Source: an uncultured Prevotellaceae bacterium (GTDB lineage Bacteria; Bacteroidota; Bacteroidia; Bacteroidales; Muribaculaceae). From it: a DNA stretch of 45,062 nt. Positions 32,853-42,037 of the stretch are shown piece by piece. Position 1 is the stretch's first letter. Each line of letters begins with the position of its first letter. Below the pieces are notes generated by a model. The model was not told the origin of the DNA and made no database searches. It saw only the letters and a program-made list of their open reading frames with translations. Location of the stretch: NCBI GenBank assembly GCA_900318335.1, contig ONKF01000026.1:1-45062 (forward strand). Direction: 5' to 3'. Position numbers and translations under genes: made by a program.

Positions 32853-34076
32853 TTAATTCCTGAGGCGTCGTCTCATGATCAGGGCGGTGACCATGCTGGT
32901 GAGCAGGCCCACTGCTGCGACAAGGGCAAGCGTGATGACCACGTCCATCCACTGCACTTCGACGGGATAGGCGCTAATGATCATGTTGGCCGGGTCGCCA
33001 CTGAGGCGCAGCCACCCGAATTGCTGCTGGCACAGGCACAATATAAGGCCGATGACCACACCTGTAACAGCTCCTGCCAGGGTGATGAGCCAGCCCTGGA
33101 GGACAAAGATGCGTGAAATCTGCCTGTCATTGGCGCCCAGGGCCCGTAATGTGGCGATGCTCTCGTCCTTCTCGATGATGAGCAGCGACAGGGTGCTGAT
33201 GACATTAAACGTGGCAATGACCAGTATAAAGGCCAGTAGCAGGAACGCCATCCACTTCTCGATATTGACCAGGCTGTAGGCCTCGCGTTGCTGCATCAGG
33301 CGGTTTTTCACCTGATAGCCGCTGCCCAATGCCTGGCTGATAGCACGCATCACCTGCTGTTCACTGGCACCTGGCGTCAACTTGACTTCGATCTGGGTTG
33401 CCTCGGTCTCGTAGTCAAACAGCTGGCGAGCCATGTCCAGCGGCACGTAGATGAGGTCGGCGTCATAACTGTTCTGCTGCAGCTGGAAGATGCCCGAAAT
33501 GAATACCGAGTCTTGCCTGAAAGCGCCCATCGGGTTGGCGATGTTGACCCGCCCCTTGCGTTGTGGAGCGTAGAGGCGCACCATCCCCAGGAACTCGGGC
33601 CTGACACACAGCCTGACGGCAGGCCCCGCACCAGCCACGGCATATTTTGACACCTGGTCGCGCAGCTTCCACTCGCCGTCCACAATGACCGAGTCCATCT
33701 GGTTCATCGTGTTGTAATCGTCGGGCACACCCTTGAGGCGCACGGGCATCTGCAGTTGGACATACATGGCAAGAGCCTGGTCCTCGATGACGGGTATAGC
33801 GCGTTCCACGCCGTCAATGGCACTCACAGCGTCGATGACGCTGTCGGCATCGTTCACCGTCTTGCCCATGGTGGCGGTGATGGCCACTTGCGGGTCAAGC
33901 ATGGCCAGCTTGCCCATGATGAGCCCACGGAAACCATTGAACACGCTCAGTACGCAGATGAGCGCGGCAGTAGCCACCACGACGCCACACACGGCGACAA
34001 TCGAGATGATATTGACGGCCTGATGCCCTTTCTTGGACACCAGGTAGCGCCATGCTATCTTCAATGGAAGGCTCAT
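32853..34076 (-). CDS. LolC/LolE-like ABC transporter permease (FtsX family)
   Basis: 407 residues. An N-terminal cytoplasmic segment IAWRYLVSKKGHQAVNIISIVAVCGV leads into the first membrane helix (about 20-45). A large periplasmic MacB_PCD-like domain (about 50-260) follows, then three C-terminal helices (about 275-300, 320-345 and 370-395) with the FtsX motif IATLRALGANDRQISRIFVLQG. This type exports lipoproteins from the inner membrane with a LolD ATPase, which is not encoded here. It starts 15 nt after rbfA; this gene order is common in Bacteroidales. Confidence 0.9.
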   Translation of the reverse strand: MSLPLKIAWRYLVSKKGHQAVNIISIVAVCGVVVATAALICVLSVFNGFRGLIMGKLAMLDPQVAITATMGKTVNDADSVIDAVSAIDGVERAIPVIEDQALAMYVQLQMPVRLKGVPDDYNTMNQMDSVIVDGEWKLRDQVSKYAVAGAGPAVRLCVRPEFLGMVRLYAPQRKGRVNIANPMGAFRQDSVFISGIFQLQQNSYDADLIYVPLDMARQLFDYETEATQIEVKLTPGASEQQVMRAISQALGSGYQVKNRLMQQREAYSLVNIEKWMAFLLLAFILVIATFNVISTLSLLIIEKDESIATLRALGANDRQISRIFVLQGWLITLAGAVTGVVIGLILCLCQQQFGWLRLSGDPANMIISAYPVEVQWMDVVITLALVAAVGLLTSMVTALIMRRRLRN

Positions 34077-34091
34077 TTTAGTCTTTAGTTT

Positions 34092-34460
34092 TTAGTCCTT
34101 AGTTTCTGACTCGTCTTTGGGCTTGTCTTTAGCAAGGAGTTCGTCGATGTGATCGATGTAGTTGAGCGAGTCGTCGATGTGGAACTTGAGCTCAGGGCAG
34201 CGGCGCAGTTGATAGCGCGTCTGCTGGGCCAGTTCGTGGCGGATGCCACGCTCGTTACGGGTGATGTTGTCAATGATGGCTTGTGCGTTCTCGCTGGGGA
34301 AAATGCTCAAGCGCACGTTGGCCACGCTCAGGTCGGGCGAGACGCGCACGCTGCTCACCGTCACGAGTGTGCCGCGCGTCTTGGCGGTCTCGCGGCGAAA
34401 GATTTCGCTCAGCTCCTTCTGCACGAGGCGGCTGATTTTCTGTTGTCTTGTTGTATCCAT
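34092..34460 (-). CDS. rbfA: Ribosome-binding factor A
   Basis: 122 residues. Family features: RQQKISRLVQKELSEIFRRE at the start, VTVSSVRVSPDLSVANVRLSIFP, and RHELAQQTRYQLRRCPELKFHIDDSLNYIDHIDELL. It binds the 30S subunit and helps mature the 16S rRNA 5' end. An acidic/Lys-rich tail follows. The start at 34460 matches the family; upstream in-frame codons do not. Confidence 0.95.
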   Translation of the reverse strand: MDTTRQQKISRLVQKELSEIFRRETAKTRGTLVTVSSVRVSPDLSVANVRLSIFPSENAQAIIDNITRNERGIRHELAQQTRYQLRRCPELKFHIDDSLNYIDHIDELLAKDKPKDESETKD

Positions 34461-34491
34461 TATTGTTTGATTCTCTATTGTTTTGCGGCTG

Positions 34492-34499
34492 CAAAGGTA
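34492..34499 (-). promoter_or_regulatory. -7 element of rbfA
   Basis: Minus-strand TACCTTTG, 31 nt upstream of the rbfA start. Confidence 0.65.
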
Positions 34500-34559
34500 C
34501 AACTTTTTCTACAAACTTTAGGCATTCTGGATAATCTAGCATGTCTAGATCCTCTAGGG

Positions 34560-34604
34560 AAGAAAAGAGTAACCGAGGATTGCGGTTGCAACGCCTCGGT
34601 TACT
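34560..34604 (-). terminator. Terminator of the M16 peptidase gene
   Basis: An 11-bp stem, 34568-34578 / 34594-34604. On the minus strand it is followed by CTTTTCTTCCC. It lies 37 nt past the stop at 34641. Confidence 0.8.
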
Positions 34605-34640
34605 TGAGTCATTGGCGCCGTGTGGCGCTATGGGATTGGA

Positions 34641-37475
34641 TTACTCCTCGGGGAGCATGACAACCTCTACCTTGTTGCCGGCCGACAACAGCTGCTTAGC
34701 AAATGCGGCAATGCTCTCGGGGGTCTGAGCATTGACAATCTGCTCAAAGCCAGTGAGGCCGTCCGAACCGGTAAACAGATAGTTGTGGATCTGGCGCAGC
34801 CAGTAGCCGTTCTCCTTGAGGCTTGTGCCATGGTCCTTGATCATGAGTTCCTTGATTTCCTTGAGGGTAGTTGCGTCGATGTTCTTGCAAGCCTCATAGA
34901 TTTCCTCGTTCATGATCTTGACGGCCATGTCAGCCATCTCGGGTTTCATCGGGCAGGAAGCCATGACAGCAGTGAAGAAGTTGCTGCCCTCATAGGTGGA
35001 CCAGCCGCGGGCGCCAGCCGAATAGGCAGCACCGGCATCCTCACGGATCTTCTGCAGATAAATCTTGCTCAGTACTTGGCCCAGCATGCTAGCCTTCAAT
35101 TGAGTCTCCAGTGAATAAGGAGTCTTGGTGTCATACCAGTAGATCTCGGCCATAGCCTTCGGTGTCTCACTCTTGCGGGTGAAGTGGGTGACATTCTGGC
35201 CTACGGGATGTGACTCAACATTGGCATAGTTGGACTGTTTGCCCTTCTTGCCAGGCAGGCTGGCGATGTATTGCTCGATGAGGGGACGGATCACGTTCTC
35301 GTCAAATGCACCCACAAACATGAAGGTGTAGTTGGCGGCATTGGCCGTGCGCTCCTTGGCAATCTCCATCATGCGGTCCAGATTTGCCTGGTCCAGATAG
35401 CTGACGTCAAAGGGCCTGCTGCGCCAGTTGTGGTTAGCCAGGATGTAGTTGACAGAATCCTCAAACACATTCTCGGGGTCGAGGTCCTTGTTCTTGAGCA
35501 TGTTCTCCACTTGACCCTTCATCATGTTGAAGCCCTTCTCATCCTTGCGCATGTCGGTGAACCTGAGGTAGGTGAGTTGGAACAAGGTCTCCAGATCCTT
35601 AACGGTGGACTGGCCGCTGAGCTCATCCTCATAGGTATCCATCGAGAAATTGGCACTAGCCTGCTTGCCGGCGAGAGCCTTCGTCAACTCGGTGAAGGAG
35701 AATTCTCCCAAACCGCTGGTCATCGTTGCAAGAGGCAACAACTCGGTGTTCACCCAATCCTTCTCGCCGTAGAGCGAAGCACCACCGCGCTGGAAGGCGG
35801 TCATGCGGATTTCGTCCTCCTTGAAGTCGGTCTTCTTGAGGATGACGCGAGCGCCATTGCTCAACTCGAGCTCCTTGTAACCGAACTGGTTGTTAACGGT
35901 TTCCTTTTTGATCTTGCCGGGCTTGGGCAGCTTGGCAATCAGGGGCTCCTGCTTCACATTATCCACAAATGCCTCAACCTGAGCGTTCAAGCCAGCGTCA
36001 ACAGCGGCTTTCAGGCTCTCGGGGGTGGGATAAACGGCGCCGTCCTTCTCCTGGTTGAAGTTCATGATAACCAGGTTCTGGCCATCGGTCGTGATGAAGC
36101 CGGGCATCATCTGGTTAACGACGTCAACGGGAAGCATGGGCACGTACTGGTTCATGATATTATACTTCTGCTCAATCGAGGGGATGGGCTCGTTGTCCAG
36201 GTAGTTGCGGTAGTACTGTGAAGCAAGACGGGCATTGGAAACCTTGTTGCGCTCGTTGTACTGCTTCTCCAGGCGGCTCATGTACTCTTCCTTGGCACGC
36301 TCATACTCGGTAGCGGTGAAACCGTGCTTGGCGGCACGCATGGCCTCGGTGACAACGGCTTCGGTAGCAGCCTCAAGCTGGCCCTCCTTGGGCAGGACAC
36401 CCAGGGTGAACGCGTCCTTGGTGTTGGCAAACAGATAGTTGCCGTCGTAGGCACTGGCCTGGATGTAGGGGCAATCGGGCTCCTGGGCCTTCTCGGCCAG
36501 GCGCTCGTTGAGCATGCTGGCCATCATATCCTTAGCATAATCGACGATCAGGTACATCTGGTCACCCTTGATTTCCTTGGGCATGGCTTCATGCTTGAAC
36601 ATCACCATTACCTGGCTGTACTGCTGCTCCTTGTCCTTGTCAATAACGATGATGGGAGTCTCGTTATCGGGCACAGGCTCGTCAACCACCTGAGCGGCAT
36701 TGGGATCGGGGGCGGGCATACCCTTGAAGAGTTCCTTGATCTGGGCCTCGATGTGGTCAACATCGACGTCACCCACGATTACCAGAGCCTGGTTGTCGGG
36801 ACGATACCACTTGTGGTAGTAGTTGCGCAGTTCGTCGTACTTGAAATTGTCCACAACGCTCATCAGACCGATGGGCATGCGCTTGCCGTACTTTGAACCC
36901 GGATACAGTGCCTCGAGCTGGTTCTCGAGCATGCGCTGCTGGGCGCTGCGGCGCAGGCGCCACTCCTCGTGAATCACACCACGCTCCTTGTCAATCTCCT
37001 CGTCGGTGAGCAACAGGCCGTTGCTCCAGTCCTTAAGGATGAGCAGACAGGAGTCGATAGCGCTCTGGCGGGTGCTGGGCACGTCGTTGATGTTGTAAAC
37101 GGTCTCGGCAATGCTGGTGTAAGCATTGAGGTCCTTACCGAAGGCCACACCCAGTGAACGGGTGTAGTCGATGATACCCTTGCCCTCGCCGTTGAAGTGC
37201 TCACTGCCGTTGAAGGCCATGTGCTCCAGGAAGTGGGCGAGACCACGCTGGCTCTCCTCCTCCTGGATGGAGCCTACGCGCTGGGCGATGTAGAAATTCA
37301 CACGGTGCTCGGGATAGTCGTTGTGACGGATGTAGTAGGTCAATCCGCAGTCCAACTTGCCGATGCGTACTTGGTCGTCAACGGGGATGGGGCCCATTGA
37401 CTGTGCCTTGAGGGCACTGGTGCTGAACGCCATTATCATCAACAGCATTGCAGCAAAGATTTTCTTCATCTTCAT
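34641..37475 (-). CDS. M16-family zinc metallopeptidase (pitrilysin/insulinase type)
   Basis: 944 residues, exported (signal peptide about 1-25, STSALKAQ). The inverted zinc motif H81-F-L-E-H85 is followed by a downstream Glu in the KERGVIHEEWR segment, as in active M16 N-terminal domains. Two M16-type halves are present, as usual for the roughly 940-residue Bacteroidetes form. The second half has ELSNGARVILKKTDFKEDEIRM and no HxxEH. It degrades peptides in the periplasm. It has its own promoter and terminator. Confidence 0.95.
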   Translation of the reverse strand: MKMKKIFAAMLLMIMAFSTSALKAQSMGPIPVDDQVRIGKLDCGLTYYIRHNDYPEHRVNFYIAQRVGSIQEEESQRGLAHFLEHMAFNGSEHFNGEGKGIIDYTRSLGVAFGKDLNAYTSIAETVYNINDVPSTRQSAIDSCLLILKDWSNGLLLTDEEIDKERGVIHEEWRLRRSAQQRMLENQLEALYPGSKYGKRMPIGLMSVVDNFKYDELRNYYHKWYRPDNQALVIVGDVDVDHIEAQIKELFKGMPAPDPNAAQVVDEPVPDNETPIIVIDKDKEQQYSQVMVMFKHEAMPKEIKGDQMYLIVDYAKDMMASMLNERLAEKAQEPDCPYIQASAYDGNYLFANTKDAFTLGVLPKEGQLEAATEAVVTEAMRAAKHGFTATEYERAKEEYMSRLEKQYNERNKVSNARLASQYYRNYLDNEPIPSIEQKYNIMNQYVPMLPVDVVNQMMPGFITTDGQNLVIMNFNQEKDGAVYPTPESLKAAVDAGLNAQVEAFVDNVKQEPLIAKLPKPGKIKKETVNNQFGYKELELSNGARVILKKTDFKEDEIRMTAFQRGGASLYGEKDWVNTELLPLATMTSGLGEFSFTELTKALAGKQASANFSMDTYEDELSGQSTVKDLETLFQLTYLRFTDMRKDEKGFNMMKGQVENMLKNKDLDPENVFEDSVNYILANHNWRSRPFDVSYLDQANLDRMMEIAKERTANAANYTFMFVGAFDENVIRPLIEQYIASLPGKKGKQSNYANVESHPVGQNVTHFTRKSETPKAMAEIYWYDTKTPYSLETQLKASMLGQVLSKIYLQKIREDAGAAYSAGARGWSTYEGSNFFTAVMASCPMKPEMADMAVKIMNEEIYEACKNIDATTLKEIKELMIKDHGTSLKENGYWLRQIHNYLFTGSDGLTGFEQIVNAQTPESIAAFAKQLLSAGNKVEVVMLPEE

Positions 37476-37592
37476 GTGATTGAAAAATAGGTTGTTATTA
37501 AGTTGTTGATACAGTTATTCTATATGTTGTTAGACTTCTTGAATCACCGTTTGGTTGCAACACAGCCGTGTTAAATCTTCCAAACCAACCTG

Positions 37593-37600
37593 CAAAGATA
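37593..37600 (-). promoter_or_regulatory. -7 element of the M16 peptidase gene
   Basis: Minus-strand TATCTTTG, about 118 nt upstream of the start at 37475. Nothing else is seen between 37476 and 37646. Confidence 0.6.
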
Positions 37601-37646
37601 GTATTTTTCTTTAGATGCGGCCTATAAAAACCTGTTTCTTTTTGTT

Positions 37647-38270
37647 TTACTGTTCGCGGGTGAGGTCGTTGATCTGGTCAATCATCTCGTCGTTGGTGCG
37701 CTGCAGTTTGCGGTAGAAAGACAGCCCGATAGACAAACCGATAACAACACCTGCGGTCATCGAGATGAGGATAATAAGGATGAATGTGGCCAGACTCTCA
37801 GGGCCAAGCTCGCTTGCAGTAGTTTTGTAGATTTCATAGAAGTACCAGGGCAACCAGATGGCGATCGTACAGAATCCAATGATCAACTGTTTCTTGCGGT
37901 TCCGCTTCATCTGCATCAACTTGCGGGCGGTCTCCACGAGGTCATCTCCCATGCCGCTGATTTTCATTCGGTTAATGAGATATTCGGCGACAAACGAGCC
38001 AGCAAACATCACGATGGTGAAAATGATGAATGCCCAAGATATGCCCGACTCAATGAAATCCCAAACCATAAAGGGCACAAACAGACCCACTATCAAGCAG
38101 TACCAGAAGAGGTTGTGATGCAGGCTGCGCATTTTTCCTTGGATAGTTTTCTTCACCAGGGCTTCGTTGAGGCGTCCCTGCTGGTCAACCTTATTCTTGA
38201 GCGCTGCAATCTGCTGGCGCAGGTCATCAAGTTCGGTGAAGTCGTTAAGATTGTCGTTCAGTGTTTCCAT
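37647..38270 (-). CDS. Membrane protein of unknown function paired with an ECF sigma factor
   Basis: 207 residues. A coiled-coil N-terminus (about 10-45, DLRQQIAALKNKVDQQGRLNEAL) precedes two membrane helices (about 56-76 and 78-98). A basic cytoplasmic stretch (MQMKRNRKKQ), two more helices (about 128-148 and 160-185) and a C-terminal coiled coil follow. No family recognised. It begins 14 nt after the sigma-factor stop, so it is co-transcribed and may act as its membrane-bound regulator; this is inference from position only. Confidence 0.82.
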   Translation of the reverse strand: METLNDNLNDFTELDDLRQQIAALKNKVDQQGRLNEALVKKTIQGKMRSLHHNLFWYCLIVGLFVPFMVWDFIESGISWAFIIFTIVMFAGSFVAEYLINRMKISGMGDDLVETARKLMQMKRNRKKQLIIGFCTIAIWLPWYFYEIYKTTASELGPESLATFILIILISMTAGVVIGLSIGLSFYRKLQRTNDEMIDQINDLTREQ

Positions 38271-38284
38271 ATCTTAGGTGTAGT

Positions 38285-38758
38285 TTAGTTCATCTGTTTA
38301 AGTTGTTCCTTGATGCGGTAGAGGCGCACCGACACGTTCTTGACATTGATGCCCACTATCTGGGCAATCTCGTCATAACTCATGTTCTCGAGCCACAGGA
38401 GCACAATGGCACGGTCAAATGGCTGAAGCCGCTGGATGCGTGCGTGCAGCATGTCGGTCTGGCGGTTGTCGGCGTCATTTTTGTCAAACAGGTCGATGCC
38501 TTCCATGAGCGGTTGAGTCTTGCGGCTCTTTTTCTTGCGGTCGATGGAGATACAAGAGTTCAGGGTCACCTTGTAAATCCATGTCTTCAAGTCGCTCTTG
38601 CCCTGAAAGGAGGCGGCTCCCTGCCATAACTTGATGAGCGCTTCCTGGAAGAGGTCATCGACCTCCTCCTTGTCCTTGGAGAACATGTAGCACACCGTGT
38701 AGATGGTGCCCTTGTTCTCGCGGATAATGCGCGCAAATTCGGCTTCGTTGATTTCCAT
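38285..38758 (-). CDS. ECF-type RNA polymerase sigma factor
   Basis: 157 residues. Region 2 (about 12-78): IYTVCYMFSKDKEEVDDLFQEALIKLWQ, LKTWIYKVTLNSCISIDRKKK. Region 4 (about 105-155): LQPFDRAIVLLWLENMSYDEIAQIVGINVKNVSVRLYRIKEQL, with the helix-turn-helix. It directs polymerase to a specific regulon. It is co-transcribed with the membrane protein at 37647. No clear TAnnTTTG promoter is seen upstream, consistent with possible autoregulated or other sigma control. Confidence 0.94.
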   Translation of the reverse strand: MEINEAEFARIIRENKGTIYTVCYMFSKDKEEVDDLFQEALIKLWQGAASFQGKSDLKTWIYKVTLNSCISIDRKKKSRKTQPLMEGIDLFDKNDADNRQTDMLHARIQRLQPFDRAIVLLWLENMSYDEIAQIVGINVKNVSVRLYRIKEQLKQMN

Positions 38759-38873
38759 TTTAAATCATTATCTTGCCCGTTAGACGCAATGGTGAACTAA
38801 AAAACTACACAAAAAATCAATTATTTTTTCTCTTCTTTCTATTTTCTATATGATAAAGATATTATAGAACTTT

Positions 38874-40700
38874 TTAGAACGTCTGCATATCCACGAGGTG
38901 CTTGTAGGCCCCTTGTTGGGCAATCAGTTGGTCGTGGGTGCCGCGTTCGATGATGCGGCCGTCCTGCATGACGCAGATCAGGTCTGCCCCCTTGATGGTG
39001 CTCAGGCGGTGGGCAATGACCAGCGTGGTGCGGCCATGCATGAGTTTGTCGAGGGCGTCCTGCACGAGGTGCTCGCTCTCGGTGTCGAGGGCGCTGGTCG
39101 CTTCGTCAAGGATGAGGATGGGCGGATTCTTAAGGATGGCGCGGGCGATGCTGATGCGCTGGCGCTGACCACCAGACAACTTGCAGCCGCGGTCACCGAT
39201 GTTGGTGTCAAAGCCCTGTTCGCTGGCCATGATGAAGTCATAGGCGTTGGCGATACGTGCCGCCTCTTCGACTTGCTCACGGGTAGCGTTCTCGACACCG
39301 AAGGTGATGTTGTTGTAAAACGAGTCGTTAAACAGGATGGCCTCCTGGTTGACGTTGCCCATCAAGCCGCGCAGGTCGGTGATGTTGAACTGGCGGATGT
39401 CGGTGCCGTCGATGCAGATGGAGCCTTCCTCTACGTCATAGAAACGCGGCAACAGGTCGGCCATGGTTGTCTTGCCGCTGCCGCTCTGTCCCACGAGAGC
39501 CACTGTCTGCCCTCTCTTGATGTCGAGCGACACACCGTCGATGACCCAGGCGTCGCCGTAGCGGAAACGCACGTCCTTGTACTGGATGCCGTCCTTCATT
39601 TCGGTCAGTGGGGTGGGGTGCTCGGGGCTCTTGATGGGGTTTTCGGCGGTGAGGATTTTGTCGATGCGCTGCATCGAGGCCAGACCACGCTGGATGGCGT
39701 AACTCGCCTTTGACAGGTCCTTGGCTGGGTTGATGATGCTGTAGAAGATCACCATGTAGTAGATGAACTTGGGCGCGGTGATGCTGCTGTGGCCGCCCAG
39801 GATGAGGGTGCCGCCAAACCACAGCACGATGGCGATGGTCAAGGTGCCCAGGAACTCGCTCATCGGGTGGGCAAGTTCGTAGCGGCGGCTCAGACGGGTC
39901 ACGATGTTACGGTATTTCTCGTTCTCGCCCTCAAAGCGGTTACGCACCTTGCGTTCGGCGTTGAAAGCCTTGACGATGCGCAGTCCGCCGATGGTCTCCT
40001 CGATGTTGCTCAGCATCACGCCCCACTGGGTCTGTCCTTCCAGGGAAACGCGCTTTAACCGCTTGCCCACACCGCCCATAATCAGGCCTGCAATCGGCAA
40101 CAGTATCAGCACAAACAAGGTCAACTGCCAACTCAGGGCAATCATCATCGTCAGGCAGGCGATAATCATGATGGGATTCTTGAACATCATGTCCAGTGAC
40201 GACATGATAGAGTTCTCGACCTCGGTCACGTCACCGCTCATGCGGGCCATCACGTCACCCTTGCGCTCATTGGAGAAGAAGCCGATGGGCAAGGAGACGA
40301 TTTTGCTGTAAATCTGGTTGCGGATGTCGCGCACCACGCCCGTGCGAATCGGGATCATAAAGAAGGCGCTCAAGTAGGCGCAGCCCGTCTTGAAGGCCGT
40401 CATGATTACCAGTGCCGCTGCAATGCAGGCCAGGGCCGTCGATTGCCCGTAGCGCTCGATGATGCACTGCACGTAGTAGTAGAAGTTGTTGGTCAACACG
40501 GCATCCAGTTTGCCGCTACCCATCTCCATGTAGCTGTAAGTCTGAGTATTGAGTCCAAACAGCATCTCCAGAATCGGGATAATCAGCGCGAATGAGAACA
40601 GCGTCAAGAATGCGGTCAACAGGTTGAACAGGACGTTCAACACAATATATTTCTTATAGGGCGGCACAAATCGCCTCAACAATTGCCAAAAACCTTTCAT
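38874..40700 (-). CDS. ABC exporter, fused permease-ATPase (MsbA-like)
   Basis: 608 residues. The ABC transmembrane domain with six helices (about 20-330) includes the coupling segment NEKYRNIVTRLSRRYELAHPMSEFLG. The nucleotide-binding domain (about 365-605) has Walker A GQSGSGKTT, Q loop GNVNQEAILFND, signature LSGGQRQRISIARAIL, Walker B ILILDEATSALD and H loop VIAHRLST. Complete half-transporter, working as a homodimer at the inner membrane. MsbA-type lipid export is likely but drug or peptide export is possible. The ATG at 40700 is only 5 nt after the -7 box, so it may be leaderless. Confidence 0.93.
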   Translation of the reverse strand: MKGFWQLLRRFVPPYKKYIVLNVLFNLLTAFLTLFSFALIIPILEMLFGLNTQTYSYMEMGSGKLDAVLTNNFYYYVQCIIERYGQSTALACIAAALVIMTAFKTGCAYLSAFFMIPIRTGVVRDIRNQIYSKIVSLPIGFFSNERKGDVMARMSGDVTEVENSIMSSLDMMFKNPIMIIACLTMMIALSWQLTLFVLILLPIAGLIMGGVGKRLKRVSLEGQTQWGVMLSNIEETIGGLRIVKAFNAERKVRNRFEGENEKYRNIVTRLSRRYELAHPMSEFLGTLTIAIVLWFGGTLILGGHSSITAPKFIYYMVIFYSIINPAKDLSKASYAIQRGLASMQRIDKILTAENPIKSPEHPTPLTEMKDGIQYKDVRFRYGDAWVIDGVSLDIKRGQTVALVGQSGSGKTTMADLLPRFYDVEEGSICIDGTDIRQFNITDLRGLMGNVNQEAILFNDSFYNNITFGVENATREQVEEAARIANAYDFIMASEQGFDTNIGDRGCKLSGGQRQRISIARAILKNPPILILDEATSALDTESEHLVQDALDKLMHGRTTLVIAHRLSTIKGADLICVMQDGRIIERGTHDQLIAQQGAYKHLVDMQTF

Positions 40701-40705
40701 AACTG

Positions 40706-40737
40706 CAAAGGTAGTGTAAAATCTAACACATAGCAAA
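40706..40737 (-). promoter_or_regulatory. Promoter of the ABC exporter gene
   Basis: Minus strand: TTTG (40737-40734), 20-nt spacer, TACCTTTG (40713-40706). The start codon follows almost at once, implying a leaderless or near-leaderless mRNA. Confidence 0.7.
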
Positions 40738-40805
40738 ATTATCTTGTTTTCCCTTAGTGGCAACAGTCTGTGGAAAAAGCCTTGTGTGCGTCTTGTTCTG
40801 TATTG

Positions 40806-40843
40806 CGAGCCATTGGCTCGTAAGAAAATTCACCCTACCTTTG
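40806..40843 (+). promoter_or_regulatory. Promoter of the sigma/anti-sigma/receptor operon with overlapping palindrome
   Basis: TTG 40813-40815, 20-nt spacer, TACCTTTG 40836-40843. The -33 TTG lies inside a perfect palindrome CGAGCC-att-GGCTCG (40806-40820), a possible operator. The 5' leader is about 70 nt. Confidence 0.65.
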
Positions 40844-40916
40844 TTGAAAAATTGACCAAATCGGGTTTACATTTCCACGTCCTGAAACGTCTATCAAGTG
40901 TAATTGAACCACGACT

Positions 40917-41408
40917 ATGACAAAAAGTGAATTGGAAATACTGTTCAAAACGCATTACACGGCGATGTATCGGCTGGCGGTCTCCCTGCTCTACGATGCC
41001 GACGAGGCGCGCGATGTCGTGAGCGACATTTTCGCCTCGTTGCTTGGGGGCGGCATGGCAATCCGCAGCGACAATGCTCGCGGCTTCCTGTTGACGTGTG
41101 TGCGCAACAGTTGCATCAGTGTGATCCGGCACAAGCAGATGCGGGAACGCTTCATTAAGCTTTATTCGACAAAAGCCGAGCCACAGGACCATGGCCCCGA
41201 CGACACGATGATGCTTGCCGAGCTGCGGGATTACATCAACACTCAGTTGCCGCCGCTCTCGCGCCGCATTTTCACCCTGCGCTACCTGCAAGACATGACC
41301 TGCCAGCAGGTCGCCGAGGCCGTGGGCGTGAGTCGTGTGACGGTCCATCACCACTTGTCACAGTCACTGGAGAAAATCAATGCCTATTTCAACAATTCAA
41401 AACAATAG
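40917..41408 (+). CDS. ECF sigma factor of a TonB-receptor regulatory trio
   Basis: 163 residues. Region 2: LEILFKTHYTAMYRLAVSLLYDADEARDVVSDIFASLL, then FLLTCVRNSCISVIRHKQM. Region 4: LPPLSRRIFTLRYLQDMTCQQVAEAVGVSRVTVHHHLSQSLEKI. It belongs to the expanded Bacteroidetes sigma-70 group that pairs with FecR/DUF4974 anti-sigma proteins. Five nucleotides separate it from the anti-sigma gene. Expected to switch on the receptor operon in response to a ligand signal through the receptor STN domain. Confidence 0.94.
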   Translation: MTKSELEILFKTHYTAMYRLAVSLLYDADEARDVVSDIFASLLGGGMAIRSDNARGFLLTCVRNSCISVIRHKQMRERFIKLYSTKAEPQDHGPDDTMMLAELRDYINTQLPPLSRRIFTLRYLQDMTCQQVAEAVGVSRVTVHHHLSQSLEKINAYFNNSKQ

Positions 41409-41413
41409 ACGTT

Positions 41414-42037
41414 ATGGAACAGAATGATAAAATCCGTCTCTTGCTCGACATGCACGAGCATCCCGAGAATTACACCGACGAGCAGTTGGCTGCCATGCTT
41501 GATGATGAAATGCAGGAGCACATGGCCACCGCCAAGCGCGCCCTTTCTGATATCCCCGAGCCCGACGTCGATGTCGAATGGCAACGCTTCGAGCAAGAGC
41601 ATTGTGCCGCTGCTCGTGATCACCGCTGGCTCAAGGTTGCTGCGATTTTCCTTGGTGTGATTATGCTCTCGGCCTTCACCTATGCCGCCATCCATGCCGT
41701 GCGTGCCCATCAACCTGAAGTTCAGCAACCCATGACCGAGCAGGTCGAGGGGACGGAAAGTCCTGTAGAAGCATCTTCCTCGACTGAGGCCGAGAAAATC
41801 GATAGCGTTTCACAGGAGCAGCCCGTCACCTTCGACAACGTGGCGCTTGAAACCATCATTGGCGACATCGCGGCCCGTCATCAGATGCAGGTCGAGTTCC
41901 GAAACGAGGATGCCCGCACGCTGCGCTTCTACTTCGTGTGGCAGCCCGATGAGGACCTGGATGCGACGCTGGAGCGTCTCAATCTGTTTGAGAGTGTGAA
42001 TATCAGTAAGGAGGGCAATACAATCGTGGTGGAATGA
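41414..42037 (+). CDS. Short anti-sigma-like membrane protein with DUF4974 domain
   Basis: 207 residues. A cytoplasmic N-terminus (about 1-74, with an acidic helix DEQLAAMLDDEMQEHMATAKRAL) precedes one membrane helix (about 75-95, LKVAAIFLGVIMLSAFTYAAIHAV) and an acidic periplasmic linker. The C-terminal DUF4974 domain (about 136-207) reads VTFDNVALETIIGDIAARHQMQVEF...LRFYFVWQPDEDLDATLERLN. The FecR middle domain found in longer anti-sigma factors is absent. Expected to hold the sigma factor until the receptor signals. Overlaps the receptor start by 4 nt. Confidence 0.9.
   Translation: MEQNDKIRLLLDMHEHPENYTDEQLAAMLDDEMQEHMATAKRALSDIPEPDVDVEWQRFEQEHCAAARDHRWLKVAAIFLGVIMLSAFTYAAIHAVRAHQPEVQQPMTEQVEGTESPVEASSSTEAEKIDSVSQEQPVTFDNVALETIIGDIAARHQMQVEFRNEDARTLRFYFVWQPDEDLDATLERLNLFESVNISKEGNTIVVE

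Noticed and set aside
35271-36221. A 316-codon + strand frame opposite the M16 peptidase
   Set aside because: It is a shadow of the strongly biased codons of the peptidase, which has full motifs, a promoter and a terminator.
38898-39713. A 271-codon + strand frame opposite the ABC exporter
   Set aside because: It is antisense to conserved Walker, signature and H-loop motifs and has no family resemblance.
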